Of a stretch of DNA of 64,000 bases, positions 28,401 through 36,827 are shown piece after piece. The DNA lies in contig NZ_JBBKTT010000001.1 of NCBI RefSeq assembly GCF_037892425.1, positions 3,472,001 to 3,536,000 on the forward strand. The letters are read 5' to 3'. The translations under genes and the position numbers were made by a program. This DNA is from Lacibacter sp. H375. Lineage in GTDB: Bacteria; Bacteroidota; Bacteroidia; Chitinophagales; Chitinophagaceae. The notes under the pieces are model-generated. The model made no database searches. It was not told the DNA's origin and saw nothing but the letters and a program-made list of their open reading frames with translations. Within the stretch, counting starts at the first letter, position 1; the number at the start of each line of letters is the position of its first letter.

Positions 28401-29573
28401 TTATCGAATGCATTTAAATTCACGCCTGTTGGGGGGCAGATTATATTCTACGTAAAGAAAAATGCAGATAAATCCTGTGAAATAAGCATTCGTGATAATG
28501 GAAGGGGAATTCCTGCCAATGAAATTGAAAAAATATTTGATCGCTTTTACAGGGGAAGGTCAGAAGATGCTACAACCATCTCCGGTACAGGAATCGGTCT
28601 TTCGTTTGTAAAAGAATTAACTGAACTGCACGGCGGAACGATCGTTGCTGAAAGTGATGGAACTCATGGAAGTTTGTTTACAGTAAAGTTGCCGCAGTCA
28701 AACGTTACTGAGTCGTTGTTGAATATTTCTGCAGAACCTTTGAATCATACCAGTCAAAACATTGAAACAACTTTAAATTCAGTTATTATGCCTGAAGAAA
28801 ATGATCAGATCAGTCAGGAACATGATCTTCCAATTATCCTTGTGGTGGAAGATGAATCTGATATGCTGCAGTACATCTACGAGATTTTATCTCCGTCGTT
28901 TAAGGTAGTAACAGCAACAAACGGCAGAGAGGGTATTGAAAAAGCATTTGAAACCATTCCTGATTTGATTGTAAGTGATGTAATGATGCCCGAAGTAGAT
29001 GGTATTGAGTTGTGTAAGAAGTTGAAGTCTGATAAAGACACATCGCATATTCCGATTATTCTGCTTACTGCATTGTCGGATTTGGCGCATCATGTACAAG
29101 GTATTCGTGAAGGAGCCGATGTGTATTTGCCCAAGCCGTTCAACTCACAGTTATTGCTGGTACATATTCATAACCTCATTAACTCAAGAAATACGCTGAA
29201 AGAATTTTATGCCAAACGCATTTTTCTCGGTACCGGAAATTTTGAAATAAAAACCTTTGAAGAGGAGTTTTTGGTAAAGCTGATGAAGCTGGTGGAAGAA
29301 AATATTTCGAACAGTAATTTTAATAACGATGATCTGGCTACGCTCATGTTTATGAGCCGATCAACGTTTTACCGGAAATTAAAAGCAGTAACTGGTATGT
29401 CGGGTAATGAGTTCATCCGAACCGCTCGGTTAAATTACGCAGCCAAACTATTAGAAAGCGGTAACTATTCAGTAACTGAGGCTGCATATGAAGCAGGGTT
29501 TAACGATATCAAGTATTTCAGAAAGCGTTTCCAGGAACAGTTTACCGTTTCTCCATCGGAATACAAAAAATAA
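25473..29573 (+). CDS. Hybrid two-component system sensor/regulator (HTCS) of the PUL
   Basis: A 1366-residue one-protein two-component system. A signal peptide of about 22 residues is followed by periplasmic beta-propeller repeats (repeated WLGTRGGLQRF-like and IWIGT units, to about residue 680), a Y_Y_Y domain and a membrane helix near 805-825. The cytoplasmic part has HisKA with the phosphorylated His862 in SHEFRTP, an HATPase with GRGIPA and GTGIGLSF, a receiver with Asp1169 in VSDVMMPEVDG, and an AraC-type HTH (about 1265-1366) ending SPSEYKK. It senses released oligosaccharide and activates PUL genes. The only start that keeps the signal peptide is TTG at 25473, because an in-frame stop lies 12 bases upstream. 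It probably binds the shared element described in this window. Confidence 0.93.
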   Translation: MPSSTNKYACLLLFIAVTFAGYTQQANSFISITDELVNNEVTSIIQDKNGFIWLGTRGGLQRFDGYEMKLLKNDFGKGGNLLSQSIEVLQSGKQNNIWIGTKSGGLSEYNLNSGKIANYPNNNANSAGFNADYILSILDTDSEKLLIGTWKGFQYLNKKTGEFKIVNSVWKTFDIQPDGNAGYWLATNSGLKHINQNLVNDVSYNFGINGVNITSIVNDKSNSCLWLGSWNEGLFQFNLTTKEFKNYRHQQNNAASISSNNTYRILLDSKGTLWVGTWGGGLNRFDRNTNSFEKISLNVPGIYTNDNQIILTMQEDPSGLLWIGTDGTGVFKFDLKQKKFSNIGYENKLNSLLGSTHVLSVYVDPFNKLWLGTKGGGIQYSTDWKTFTQFNIEDSETGNPSGLPYVSRSFLQEGDYLWVGTNKGLIRILNKGQKPSAYDVFEPGFGGDAGFISARKATQIIKDSSGRIWIGTQENGLSYIAGFDKKNQPIFKNYMPAYGVKGALQNERVSCLLVDSKKRLWIGTYKGLHLYQPLTDQFQVFTQTDEYENSISNNTILCLAEDKFGNIWAGTQYGLNKISGYDGSKLNVTGFTTKEGLPSDYIHAVIPDKEGNIWASTNKGIVRFNQSTKSFAVFDKRDGVQSIVFSENASCKDASGRLFFGGLEGLTYFFPDSIKINQFYPPIYFTNLTVNNIPYEFGTGKGDSSILNKPFYKTETITLNHKENIFSIEFAALDYHAPDKNEYMYKLEGFNEDWVYAGNKRLVSFTNLKPGTYQLKVKATNSDKTWNPTPHELTIKILPPPWKTWWAYSIYVTVFIFLLWLTRYLGLRQVALKNQLTLSKLERQQENKLADFKERLFTNISHEFRTPLTLILGPLDDLLQRKKFETQVEKSLRLIQKQSKRMLRMVNQLLDFQKAEAGSLKLSLQPGEIVSFCHDIFILFNDEASRRNIDYTFHSQEKYLSFTFDHNKLEIIIFNILSNAFKFTPVGGQIIFYVKKNADKSCEISIRDNGRGIPANEIEKIFDRFYRGRSEDATTISGTGIGLSFVKELTELHGGTIVAESDGTHGSLFTVKLPQSNVTESLLNISAEPLNHTSQNIETTLNSVIMPEENDQISQEHDLPIILVVEDESDMLQYIYEILSPSFKVVTATNGREGIEKAFETIPDLIVSDVMMPEVDGIELCKKLKSDKDTSHIPIILLTALSDLAHHVQGIREGADVYLPKPFNSQLLLVHIHNLINSRNTLKEFYAKRIFLGTGNFEIKTFEEEFLVKLMKLVEENISNSNFNNDDLATLMFMSRSTFYRKLKAVTGMSGNEFIRTARLNYAAKLLESGNYSVTEAAYEAGFNDIKYFRKRFQEQFTVSPSEYKK

Positions 29574-29608
29574 ACTGCCGGTTGTGTTTGCTGAAGTTGA
29601 TAAAAACT

Positions 29609-30511
29609 CTATTGATTCCTGCTTTTGTACACCCTTATATAATCGATATACGCTTTGTCTGTATTTCCATTTTGAATAAACTCATTTTTTCGTATGTCTC
29701 CATCTACCCAGTTATTTGCACCAAAACAACTTCCCGATACATAAATGAACTCAGCTACATGCGGAATCAGTTTGGCGTCAGTCATGGTTGCTACTACTTC
29801 ACCGTCAAAATAGAATTTCAAGTATGAAGGTGTCCATTCAAAACCATACACATGAAATTCCGTATCATGCATGTTTGGCGCCTTGATCAGTCTTCCGTTA
29901 GATTTATGTGCAGGCTTTTCATAACCATCCCAGTGCAGGCCTAACGAAAATGCATGTTCTTTCGTTGCCTCCACAATATCAATTTCAGCGCCATCATTTG
30001 CTGTGCCATCAACTCCTTCTTTTGAACTCATTCCTTTTCTTAAAGAAGGCATCATCCAAAATGCTGTTTGATGACCATTGGGTTTTACTACATGCATGCG
30101 GCATTCAAAAAAACCATAGGTAGGGGTGTATTTGTTTTGTGATGTAAATCTACCGGCGTTGTAGGCAGTGTCATTGATACCCGATTTCCGGTAATAGATA
30201 TAGATGTTTCCGTTTTTTTCCTCCAGTTGATCTTTATCTGCAAAGAGTGTAATATCAATTCTCTTTTTGATGGAAGTTTCAATATTCCATTTCGTTGTAT
30301 CAATTTCAGTGTCATTAAATTCATCCGAAAAATCAAGCTTCCATGCTTTTTGCAAATCCCTGCCAGAAATGGAATCATTCTTTATAAAAGGGATTACCTT
30401 TTTCGGTGTTTGTTTATCAACCAGTTTATTTCGTCGTGATTGAGCCGCACAAATTTGCGCCTGCAGGCAAAGAGCAATCAGGAACAGGAACAGGCGTGAA
30501 AGTGGTTTCAT
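29609..30511 (-). CDS. GH16 family glycoside hydrolase
   Basis: A 300-residue exported endo-glycanase with a signal peptide of about 23 residues ending ICAAQ. The GH16 catalytic motif is EIDIVE: Glu176 is the likely nucleophile, Asp178 assists and Glu181 is the acid/base. The fold markers LDFSDEFND at the start of the domain and WTPSYLKFYFDGE near its end are also typical. GH16 enzymes cut beta-1,3- or beta-1,4-linked glucans and galactans, including laminarin, agar, porphyran and carrageenan; subfamily cannot be decided here. The gene converges on the HTCS gene with 35 bases between stops and is divergent from the FAD oxidoreductase gene. It may be an endo-acting partner of the GH128 enzymes. 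Confidence 0.85.
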   Translation of the reverse strand: MKPLSRLFLFLIALCLQAQICAAQSRRNKLVDKQTPKKVIPFIKNDSISGRDLQKAWKLDFSDEFNDTEIDTTKWNIETSIKKRIDITLFADKDQLEEKNGNIYIYYRKSGINDTAYNAGRFTSQNKYTPTYGFFECRMHVVKPNGHQTAFWMMPSLRKGMSSKEGVDGTANDGAEIDIVEATKEHAFSLGLHWDGYEKPAHKSNGRLIKAPNMHDTEFHVYGFEWTPSYLKFYFDGEVVATMTDAKLIPHVAEFIYVSGSCFGANNWVDGDIRKNEFIQNGNTDKAYIDYIRVYKSRNQ

Positions 30512-30715
30512 TTTTCATTTATTCAGTGAAGCCCTAAAATAGCGAACTTCTGTATGTGGTGTTCAATGCTTTCAGGCTTGGTACAAATAACACCCATTTT
30601 AGACGCATATGTTGCCTTCAAAAGAAAACATTCAGAATAAGTTTACCGACGTAAAGCTTCTTCAAAAAAAGAAGCCCCATTATTCAAATTACAAGATTAA
30701 TCATCAGTAGTTAAC

Positions 30716-32992
30716 ATGCTTATCGAATCTCCATCTGTAAAACGGGAATTGAAGTCTGAAGAAATTGAGGCCGATATGATCATTATTGGCGGTGGCCTTG
30801 CAGGAACTTGTTGTGCTATTACTGCTGCAAGAGCAAATATAAAAGTAGTGTTGGTTCAGGACAGACCGGTGCTGGGTGGTAATTCATCAAGCGAAGTTCG
30901 TTTGTGGGTATTGGGTGCTACTTCGCACATGGGAAATAACAACCGCTGGGCAAGAGAAGGAGGCGTCATCAACGAAATTTTATTGGAAAACGGATACAGA
31001 AATCCTGATGGCAATGCATTGATGTTTGATATCATACTGCTTGAAAAAGTTGTAATGGAAAAAAATATCACCTTGTTGTTGAATACTGCTGTATATGATA
31101 TTGAAAAGAAAGATGCTGATACAATTCAATCAGTAAAAGCATTTTGTCCGCAAAACTCTGTTTCCTATATTTTAAAAGCTCCGTTGTTTTGTGATGCGTC
31201 GGGTGATGGTATTGTTGGCTTTCTTGCAGGTGCTGCTTTCAGAATGGGTGCAGAATCAAAAGATGAATTCGGAGAAAAGTTTGCACCATCGGAAGAGTAT
31301 GGTGAGTTGCTGGGTCATTCCATTTATTTCTATTCAAAAGATACGGGCAGAAAAGTAAAATATGTTCCCCCATCTTTTGCAATTGATGTTACAAAAGAAA
31401 TTCCCCGTTATAAAAGTTTTAATACAAAAGATATTGGTTGCCGTTTGTGGTGGATTGAATATGGTGGCAGACTGGACACTGTACACGAAACAGAAACAAT
31501 CAAATGGCAATTATGGAAAGTAGTATATGGTGTTTGGGATTATATCAAAAATTCAGGCAAATTTCCTGAAGCAGAAAATCTCACTCTTGAATGGGTGGGT
31601 CATGTGCCGGGCAAACGGGAGAGCAGAAGATTTGAAGGCGATTACATATTAAAACAACAGGACGTTATAGAGCAAACTGAATTTGAAGATGCAGTAGCCT
31701 TCGGCGGATGGAGTGTTGATCTTCACCCGGCAGATGGTGTTTTTAGTGAATTGAAAGGATGTAATCAATGGCATTCAAAAGGTGTTTACGGAATTCCTTA
31801 TCGTTGTTACTACAGCCGCAATATCAGCAACCTGTTTTTAGCCGGCCGTATCATCAGTGCATCGCATGTGGCGTTTGGTTCTACAAGAGTTATGGCAACC
31901 TGTGCACACGGCGGTCAGGCCATTGCATTAGCAGCGGCTTTATGTAAAAAATACAATGCATTACCAAAAACGATTGGAAAGAACAGAATAAAAGAATTGC
32001 AGACAGAGCTGATGAAAACAGGTCAGCATATTCCGGGTTTTCAATTGCATGATGACAATGATCTTGTACAAAAAGCAAGTAGTATAGAAGCAAGTTCTAC
32101 ATTATCGCTGTCTGAAATTCCTCAATCGGGAGATTGGCAGCAACTCCAATATTCAACAGCACAAATGCTGCCTGTTGGTAAACAGAAGATGCCGGCTATT
32201 ACATTTTGGGCAAGAGCAAAACAACCAACTTTACTTAAAGTACAACTTCGTGTAAGTAGCAAATCTTTCAACCACACACCCGATGTTATTGTTGCAATAA
32301 AAGAATTACAAATACAGCAAGGTGAAAATGAATATCAAATTGAATTTGATCATGCATTTGAAGAAAATCAATATGCTTTTGTTTGTTTTATGAGTAACAG
32401 CGAAGTAGAGTTGGCATCAAGTGATAAAAGAATTACCGGCTTGTTATCTGTTTACAATGCTGTTAATCCTGCAGTGTCGAACTATGGAAAACAGGAACCA
32501 ACTGGCGATATTGGTGTGGAAGGATTTGAATTCTGGTGTCCGCAGCGAAGACCCGCCGGTAAAAACATTGCGATGAAAATAACACCTGCGTTGCAAGCTT
32601 TTTCTCCTGAACACTTAAGAAACGGATTGCAGCGGCCTGTTAACAGCACGAATGCATGGGTTGCTGATTACGGTACAAATGAAGCGGAAATAAAAATTGT
32701 TTGGGATGAATCGCAAACCATTAATAAGGTGGAATTATTTTTTGATGCAGATTATGATCATCCGCTTGAATCGGTATTGCTGCTGAATCCTGAAGACAAG
32801 ATGCCTTTCTGTGCTGATGAAGTAAAAGTGTTCAATTGCAATAATGAGTTAGTTGGTGAAATTTCAGGAAACTATTTAGCACACCGCACCATCCAATTTG
32901 ATGAACCGGTAACAGCAACGGAATTAAAAATAAAAATTGCTAACTCAGATAGTACAGCACCTGTATCTCTGTTCGAGGTAAGGTGTTATTAA
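30716..32992 (+). CDS. FAD-dependent oxidoreductase with C-terminal beta-sandwich region
   Basis: A 758-residue cytosolic protein. Residues 20-430 form an FAD_oxidored (PF12831) domain: the dinucleotide motif GGGLAG spans residues 25-30 and is followed by VLGGNSSSEVRLW and, near residue 375, LFLAGRIISASHVAFGSTRVMAT. The C-terminal 320 residues are strand-rich and look like two beta-sandwich domains, with no family that I can name. Related proteins occur in many Bacteroidota PULs beside sulfatases and glycosidases, but their reaction is not established. It is followed by GH2 (9 bases) and the MFS transporter, so it probably acts on an imported sugar or sugar acid. The lack of a signal peptide supports a cytosolic site. 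Confidence 0.8.
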   Translation: MLIESPSVKRELKSEEIEADMIIIGGGLAGTCCAITAARANIKVVLVQDRPVLGGNSSSEVRLWVLGATSHMGNNNRWAREGGVINEILLENGYRNPDGNALMFDIILLEKVVMEKNITLLLNTAVYDIEKKDADTIQSVKAFCPQNSVSYILKAPLFCDASGDGIVGFLAGAAFRMGAESKDEFGEKFAPSEEYGELLGHSIYFYSKDTGRKVKYVPPSFAIDVTKEIPRYKSFNTKDIGCRLWWIEYGGRLDTVHETETIKWQLWKVVYGVWDYIKNSGKFPEAENLTLEWVGHVPGKRESRRFEGDYILKQQDVIEQTEFEDAVAFGGWSVDLHPADGVFSELKGCNQWHSKGVYGIPYRCYYSRNISNLFLAGRIISASHVAFGSTRVMATCAHGGQAIALAAALCKKYNALPKTIGKNRIKELQTELMKTGQHIPGFQLHDDNDLVQKASSIEASSTLSLSEIPQSGDWQQLQYSTAQMLPVGKQKMPAITFWARAKQPTLLKVQLRVSSKSFNHTPDVIVAIKELQIQQGENEYQIEFDHAFEENQYAFVCFMSNSEVELASSDKRITGLLSVYNAVNPAVSNYGKQEPTGDIGVEGFEFWCPQRRPAGKNIAMKITPALQAFSPEHLRNGLQRPVNSTNAWVADYGTNEAEIKIVWDESQTINKVELFFDADYDHPLESVLLLNPEDKMPFCADEVKVFNCNNELVGEISGNYLAHRTIQFDEPVTATELKIKIANSDSTAPVSLFEVRCY

Positions 32993-33001
32993 GCGTTCAA
33001 C

Positions 33002-35044
33002 ATGAAATGCCATAAACTAATATTACTGTTCATAGCTTTTATAACAACTGTTGCTGCAAAGTCGCAGGAAATATCTTTGAACGGCCAGTGGAGTTTTGCA
33101 TTAGATCCTTTAGCAAGAGGAGAAGTAATGGGATGGAATCAACCCTGGAAAATCAATGAAAAAGACAGCAGCAATGGTTATGCGGCAGATCGTTTTGATA
33201 AAGTAATTGTTCCGCATTGCTGGAGTACTGATATACGTTACAACTTTGTTGGCAAAGCATGGTACAGGAAAGCTTTCAAACTTCCTGCAGATGCAAAAGA
33301 TCAATTGATCAGGATTCGGTTTGAAGCTGTGTTTTATAAATGCCGCATTTTTATCAATGGTGAATTGGCAGCATATCACGCAGGTGGTTACACTCCGTTT
33401 ACGGTAAACATCACCAAATTTATTAAATACAGCGAATTGAATTTTATTGCTGTGGAAGTAGATAATTCATGGACGGAATTAACAGTTCCGGGTGCAAGAA
33501 TGGGAGATCATCCTTCAGCACAATTTTTTCCATGGTATGAGTATGGTGGTATTACAAGAGATGTGAGCTTATTAATCACGGATAAAATTTATATAAAAAA
33601 TCAAAAGATCGAATCCATTCCTGATTTGAAAACTGGAAAAGCACAGGTAAAGATCATCACATGGGTTGAAAACAGATCGTTGTCAGATGCGGCCATTACA
33701 ATAAAACCAACTATCAGCAACAGAACTTCTGGATCAAAAATTGAGAGTGGAAATGCGTTGGTGAAATCCATCAACATAAAGGCCTTTACTACAGAAAAAA
33801 TTATTCAGCAATATGAATTGTTATCAGCTGAAGTGCTACTGTGGGATTTTGATAATCCTAATTTGTACGATGTTACGACTGCAATTGAATCAGGTAATAA
33901 ACGCATCAATCAATACGAAACTTATTTTGGTATTCGTGAATTCAAAGTGGCTGGCACTCAACTATTGCTTAATGGAAACCCTGTTCGTTTAGCAGGCAGT
34001 AACCGCCACTCAGATCATCCCGTATATGGCTCTACTGAACCTGCTGAGCTTGCAAAGATCGATATGGAATTGCAACGCAATGGTCATATGATTTTTGCAA
34101 GAATGAATCACACACCGGTAAGTAAACATTTTTATCGCTGGGCCGATGAGCATGGTTATTTATTGGTTGCTGAAACCCCCAACTGGCAAATAAGTCCTGT
34201 ATTAATGGCTACCCAAAATGTGAAGGATGATTTTGAATCTCAGTTGAAGGAGATGGTGGAAGCTTGCTGGAACAGTCCTTCTGTTGTGGCATACAGTACA
34301 GGTAATGAGTATGCCAGCTGGACACCTGAAGGTGATGAATGGACAAGAGAGCAATTTGAACAATACCGCTTATTGGATACAACAAGGCTTTTAACGTTTG
34401 TTGCTATTGGTACTGCAGTGAATCCTGTCAACCTGAAATTACCGCATGATGCATTCAGGTATTGTGATTTTTTAAATTTTAATAATTACTCAGCTATTGA
34501 AGGGTTGGAAAGAAACATCAACTACCTGCATGAGAAATATCCCAACAAACCCATTTTCATCAGTGAAACGGGAATGCGTTCAGATGAAGTAAAGAATGAG
34601 CAGGTACGGATCGATCATTTAAAAGGATTGATTGATGTGATCAACAGGCATCCCTATGTCGTTGGTTTTTCTTATTGGAGTTATAATGATTATCTCAGTC
34701 GCTTTGCGGGTACCAATAAAGATGGGTACAGACCTTGGGGAATTGTAGATGCCAATAGAAAGCCAAGAGCATTGTATAAAGCGTTTCAAAAAGAATTATC
34801 GCCGGTAACAATAACTGTTCAAAAAAATAAAATTTTAATTACAGCAAAAGCAGGATTCCCTTCTTATACCATCAGCAATCATGTTTTAAAATTGATGGAA
34901 GGTGAAAAGTTGAACAGCAGTTACACTGTACCCGAAATAAAACCAGGAAGCACAGTTGAAATAATTCTAAAGAAAGCAATTTCTAATAGCCGCATTGTGA
35001 TCGAAAACAAAGGTGGCATTGTCATATTCGACAGTTCGCTATAA
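33002..35044 (+). CDS. GH2 family glycoside hydrolase (beta-galactosidase/glucuronidase-like)
   Basis: A 680-residue exported exo-glycosidase with a signal peptide of about 22 residues. An N-terminal sugar-binding domain (LNGQWSFALDP) and an Ig-like domain precede the (beta/alpha)8 barrel. Glu436 in STGNEY is the likely acid/base and Glu522 in ISETGMRSD the likely nucleophile. The barrel segment YWSYNDYLSRFAGT continues the family pattern. Clan members are beta-galactosidases, beta-glucuronidases and beta-mannosidases; specificity is not readable. It lies 9 bases after the FAD oxidoreductase and 47 bases before the ACS-type transporter, so these genes are probably one operon. Confidence 0.87.
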   Translation: MKCHKLILLFIAFITTVAAKSQEISLNGQWSFALDPLARGEVMGWNQPWKINEKDSSNGYAADRFDKVIVPHCWSTDIRYNFVGKAWYRKAFKLPADAKDQLIRIRFEAVFYKCRIFINGELAAYHAGGYTPFTVNITKFIKYSELNFIAVEVDNSWTELTVPGARMGDHPSAQFFPWYEYGGITRDVSLLITDKIYIKNQKIESIPDLKTGKAQVKIITWVENRSLSDAAITIKPTISNRTSGSKIESGNALVKSINIKAFTTEKIIQQYELLSAEVLLWDFDNPNLYDVTTAIESGNKRINQYETYFGIREFKVAGTQLLLNGNPVRLAGSNRHSDHPVYGSTEPAELAKIDMELQRNGHMIFARMNHTPVSKHFYRWADEHGYLLVAETPNWQISPVLMATQNVKDDFESQLKEMVEACWNSPSVVAYSTGNEYASWTPEGDEWTREQFEQYRLLDTTRLLTFVAIGTAVNPVNLKLPHDAFRYCDFLNFNNYSAIEGLERNINYLHEKYPNKPIFISETGMRSDEVKNEQVRIDHLKGLIDVINRHPYVVGFSYWSYNDYLSRFAGTNKDGYRPWGIVDANRKPRALYKAFQKELSPVTITVQKNKILITAKAGFPSYTISNHVLKLMEGEKLNSSYTVPEIKPGSTVEIILKKAISNSRIVIENKGGIVIFDSSL

Positions 35045-35091
35045 ATGCTAACGAAGTCAGTTAATGGGTTTAAAAACAGTAGTTGTTAAAA

Positions 35092-36501
35092 ATGATTAGG
35101 AAAATAAAAGGAATGCGCTGGTGGATTGTGGGATTGCTGTTTACAGCAGCCGTACTTAATTATATCGACCGGCAAACTCTTTCTGCATTAGCACCTACTA
35201 TTCAAAACGACTTAGGCATGACGGATGTTGACTATGCCAACATCGTTAATATTTTTCTTATTGCTTATACCATTGCTTATATCATATCCGGACGAATTGT
35301 AGATAAAGTTGGAACGAGGGCTGGTACATTGTTTTTTGTAATCTGGTGGTCTGTTTCAAATATGCTTACTGCAGCAGCAAGAGGAATTACCTCCTTGGGT
35401 GTGTATCGTTTTATGTTGGGCTTAGGCGAAGCCGGTATATGGCCTGCTGCATCTAAAGCAGTATCAGAATGGTTTCCTGCAAAGCAAAGAGCATTTGCCA
35501 TAGGATTATATACCATGGGCGCAACCATTGGCGCAACAATAGCACCTTATGTGGTGATACCTTTAGCCACTTATGCATATGCGGATAAGATGCCTTCCAT
35601 TGCAAATTGGTTGGGCCAGGGCACCGGGTGGCGATTGGCATTTATCATCACCGGTTTTGTAGGATTACTCTGGATTGTTCCGTGGCTTTTAATTTACAGA
35701 ACACCACAAAAAAGTAAACACATAACCAAAGAAGAGCTGGATTATATTGAACAGGATAATACATCAGATAAAACTGAAATTGATAAACCCAATGAAACAT
35801 GGTCGTGGAAAAAAGTATTAACGTTTAGGGGTACCTGGCTGTTATTGCTGGCCCGTTTAATTACTGATCCTGTTTGGTATTTCTTTCAATTCTGGTTTCC
35901 GAAATATTTATCAGCAGAACGGGATTTATCACAAAACGATTTAAAGATCACATGGGTAATTTATGCCGCAGCCGGAGTAGGTAGTTTATTCGGCGGTTGG
36001 CTTTCAGGTAGATTCATTAAAAATGGTAAACAGGCAGTTTCAAGCAGAATGAAAGTGATGCTGCTTTGTGCTTGTGTCATGCCATTAGCTCCACTCATCA
36101 GTTATGTAACAGGTATAAATAGTTCAATCATTCTTTCTGCAGCTGTTGTATTAGCTTCATTGGCATGGCTGATCAATCTCAGTTCAATTATTGTTGATAT
36201 TGTTCCAAGCCATTCATTGGGAACAGTGTTTAGTATTGTAGCTGCAGGAAGCACACTCGGCGGTATTATGATGAACATGATTGTTGCGGCAATGGTATCA
36301 GGCCCATCAGTAAAAGCATCCGGTTTTTTAGACCAGGGCTTGCATGCTATATTATCACCAATATTAGAACTTGTTCAGGGTAAAGGTTATGGATTATGGT
36401 TTTTGATCATCGCTTTTTTGCACCCGGTTGGGTGGTTCTTATTAAAACTTGGCGGTATAGCAAAATTGCAACCGAAAGTAAAAAGTAATTTAGCTGAATA
36501 G
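35092..36501 (+). CDS. MFS transporter, ACS family (hexuronate-transporter-like)
   Basis: A 469-residue inner-membrane transporter with 12 predicted helices. The opening VLNYIDRQTLSALAPTIQNDL and the loop SGRIVDKVGTRAG are typical of the anion:cation symporter (ACS) branch, which includes hexuronate (ExuT) and other sugar-acid carriers. The segment GLGEAGIWPAASKAVSEWFP is also characteristic. It probably brings a monosaccharide or sugar acid released by the PUL enzymes into the cytosol. The start at 35092 gives MIRKIKG; an in-frame TTG at 35083 is less likely. It closes the operon that starts with the FAD oxidoreductase. Confidence 0.85.
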   Translation: MIRKIKGMRWWIVGLLFTAAVLNYIDRQTLSALAPTIQNDLGMTDVDYANIVNIFLIAYTIAYIISGRIVDKVGTRAGTLFFVIWWSVSNMLTAAARGITSLGVYRFMLGLGEAGIWPAASKAVSEWFPAKQRAFAIGLYTMGATIGATIAPYVVIPLATYAYADKMPSIANWLGQGTGWRLAFIITGFVGLLWIVPWLLIYRTPQKSKHITKEELDYIEQDNTSDKTEIDKPNETWSWKKVLTFRGTWLLLLARLITDPVWYFFQFWFPKYLSAERDLSQNDLKITWVIYAAAGVGSLFGGWLSGRFIKNGKQAVSSRMKVMLLCACVMPLAPLISYVTGINSSIILSAAVVLASLAWLINLSSIIVDIVPSHSLGTVFSIVAAGSTLGGIMMNMIVAAMVSGPSVKASGFLDQGLHAILSPILELVQGKGYGLWFLIIAFLHPVGWFLLKLGGIAKLQPKVKSNLAE

Positions 36502-36827
36502 GTAGATAAGTACAGCGCCGAATAATTGAATCAGGTAGAATCGAAATATTTATTTTATGATTGGAGTTGAATGTACTTCTACACATTTGTAATACATGAT
36601 GATACATTTTTAGCCCGCTAACCAGATCTTACAAAAGGGTAATGAAAGCCCACCAATAGAGGTTTTCAGACTTGGTTTAATATTTTTTGAATAGCAACAA
36701 TAAAAACTTTTATCGTTGTTAAATGCTACATCAGCACCCCTTTTTTGAATGAAAAGGTTAATTTGCTTGCGATAATTTAGCTTTCATGTAGAGGTGAGCC
36801 TGCCTCAAAATAATTTAAATAGAAAAA
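36502..36827. other. Intergenic promoter region of the sulfatase operon
   Basis: This 326-base gap contains no coding sequence or hairpin that I recognise. It carries the shared PUL element at 36736-36749 and two imperfect -7-like boxes: TAATTTAG (36773-36780) and TAGCTTTC (36778-36785). Confidence 0.5.
36736..36785 (+). promoter_or_regulatory. PUL regulatory element of the sulfatase/GH2/FGE/GH29 operon
   Basis: ACCCCTTTTTTGAA (36736-36749) matches the shared element and ends 78 bases before the ATG at 36828. Candidate -7 boxes are TAATTTAG after 23 bases and TAGCTTTC after 28 bases, so the 33-base spacing of the other units is not kept here. Confidence 0.5.

Noticed and set aside
30655-30680. 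Possible sixth copy of the PUL element for the GH16 gene (minus strand, TTTTTTTGAAG with a pyrimidine lead)
   Set aside because: Only about 10 of 14 positions agree, the spacing to the start is 148 bases, and no TAnnTTTG box lies at 33 bases; the sequence is also a perfect small palindrome (GCTTCTT/AAGAAGC).
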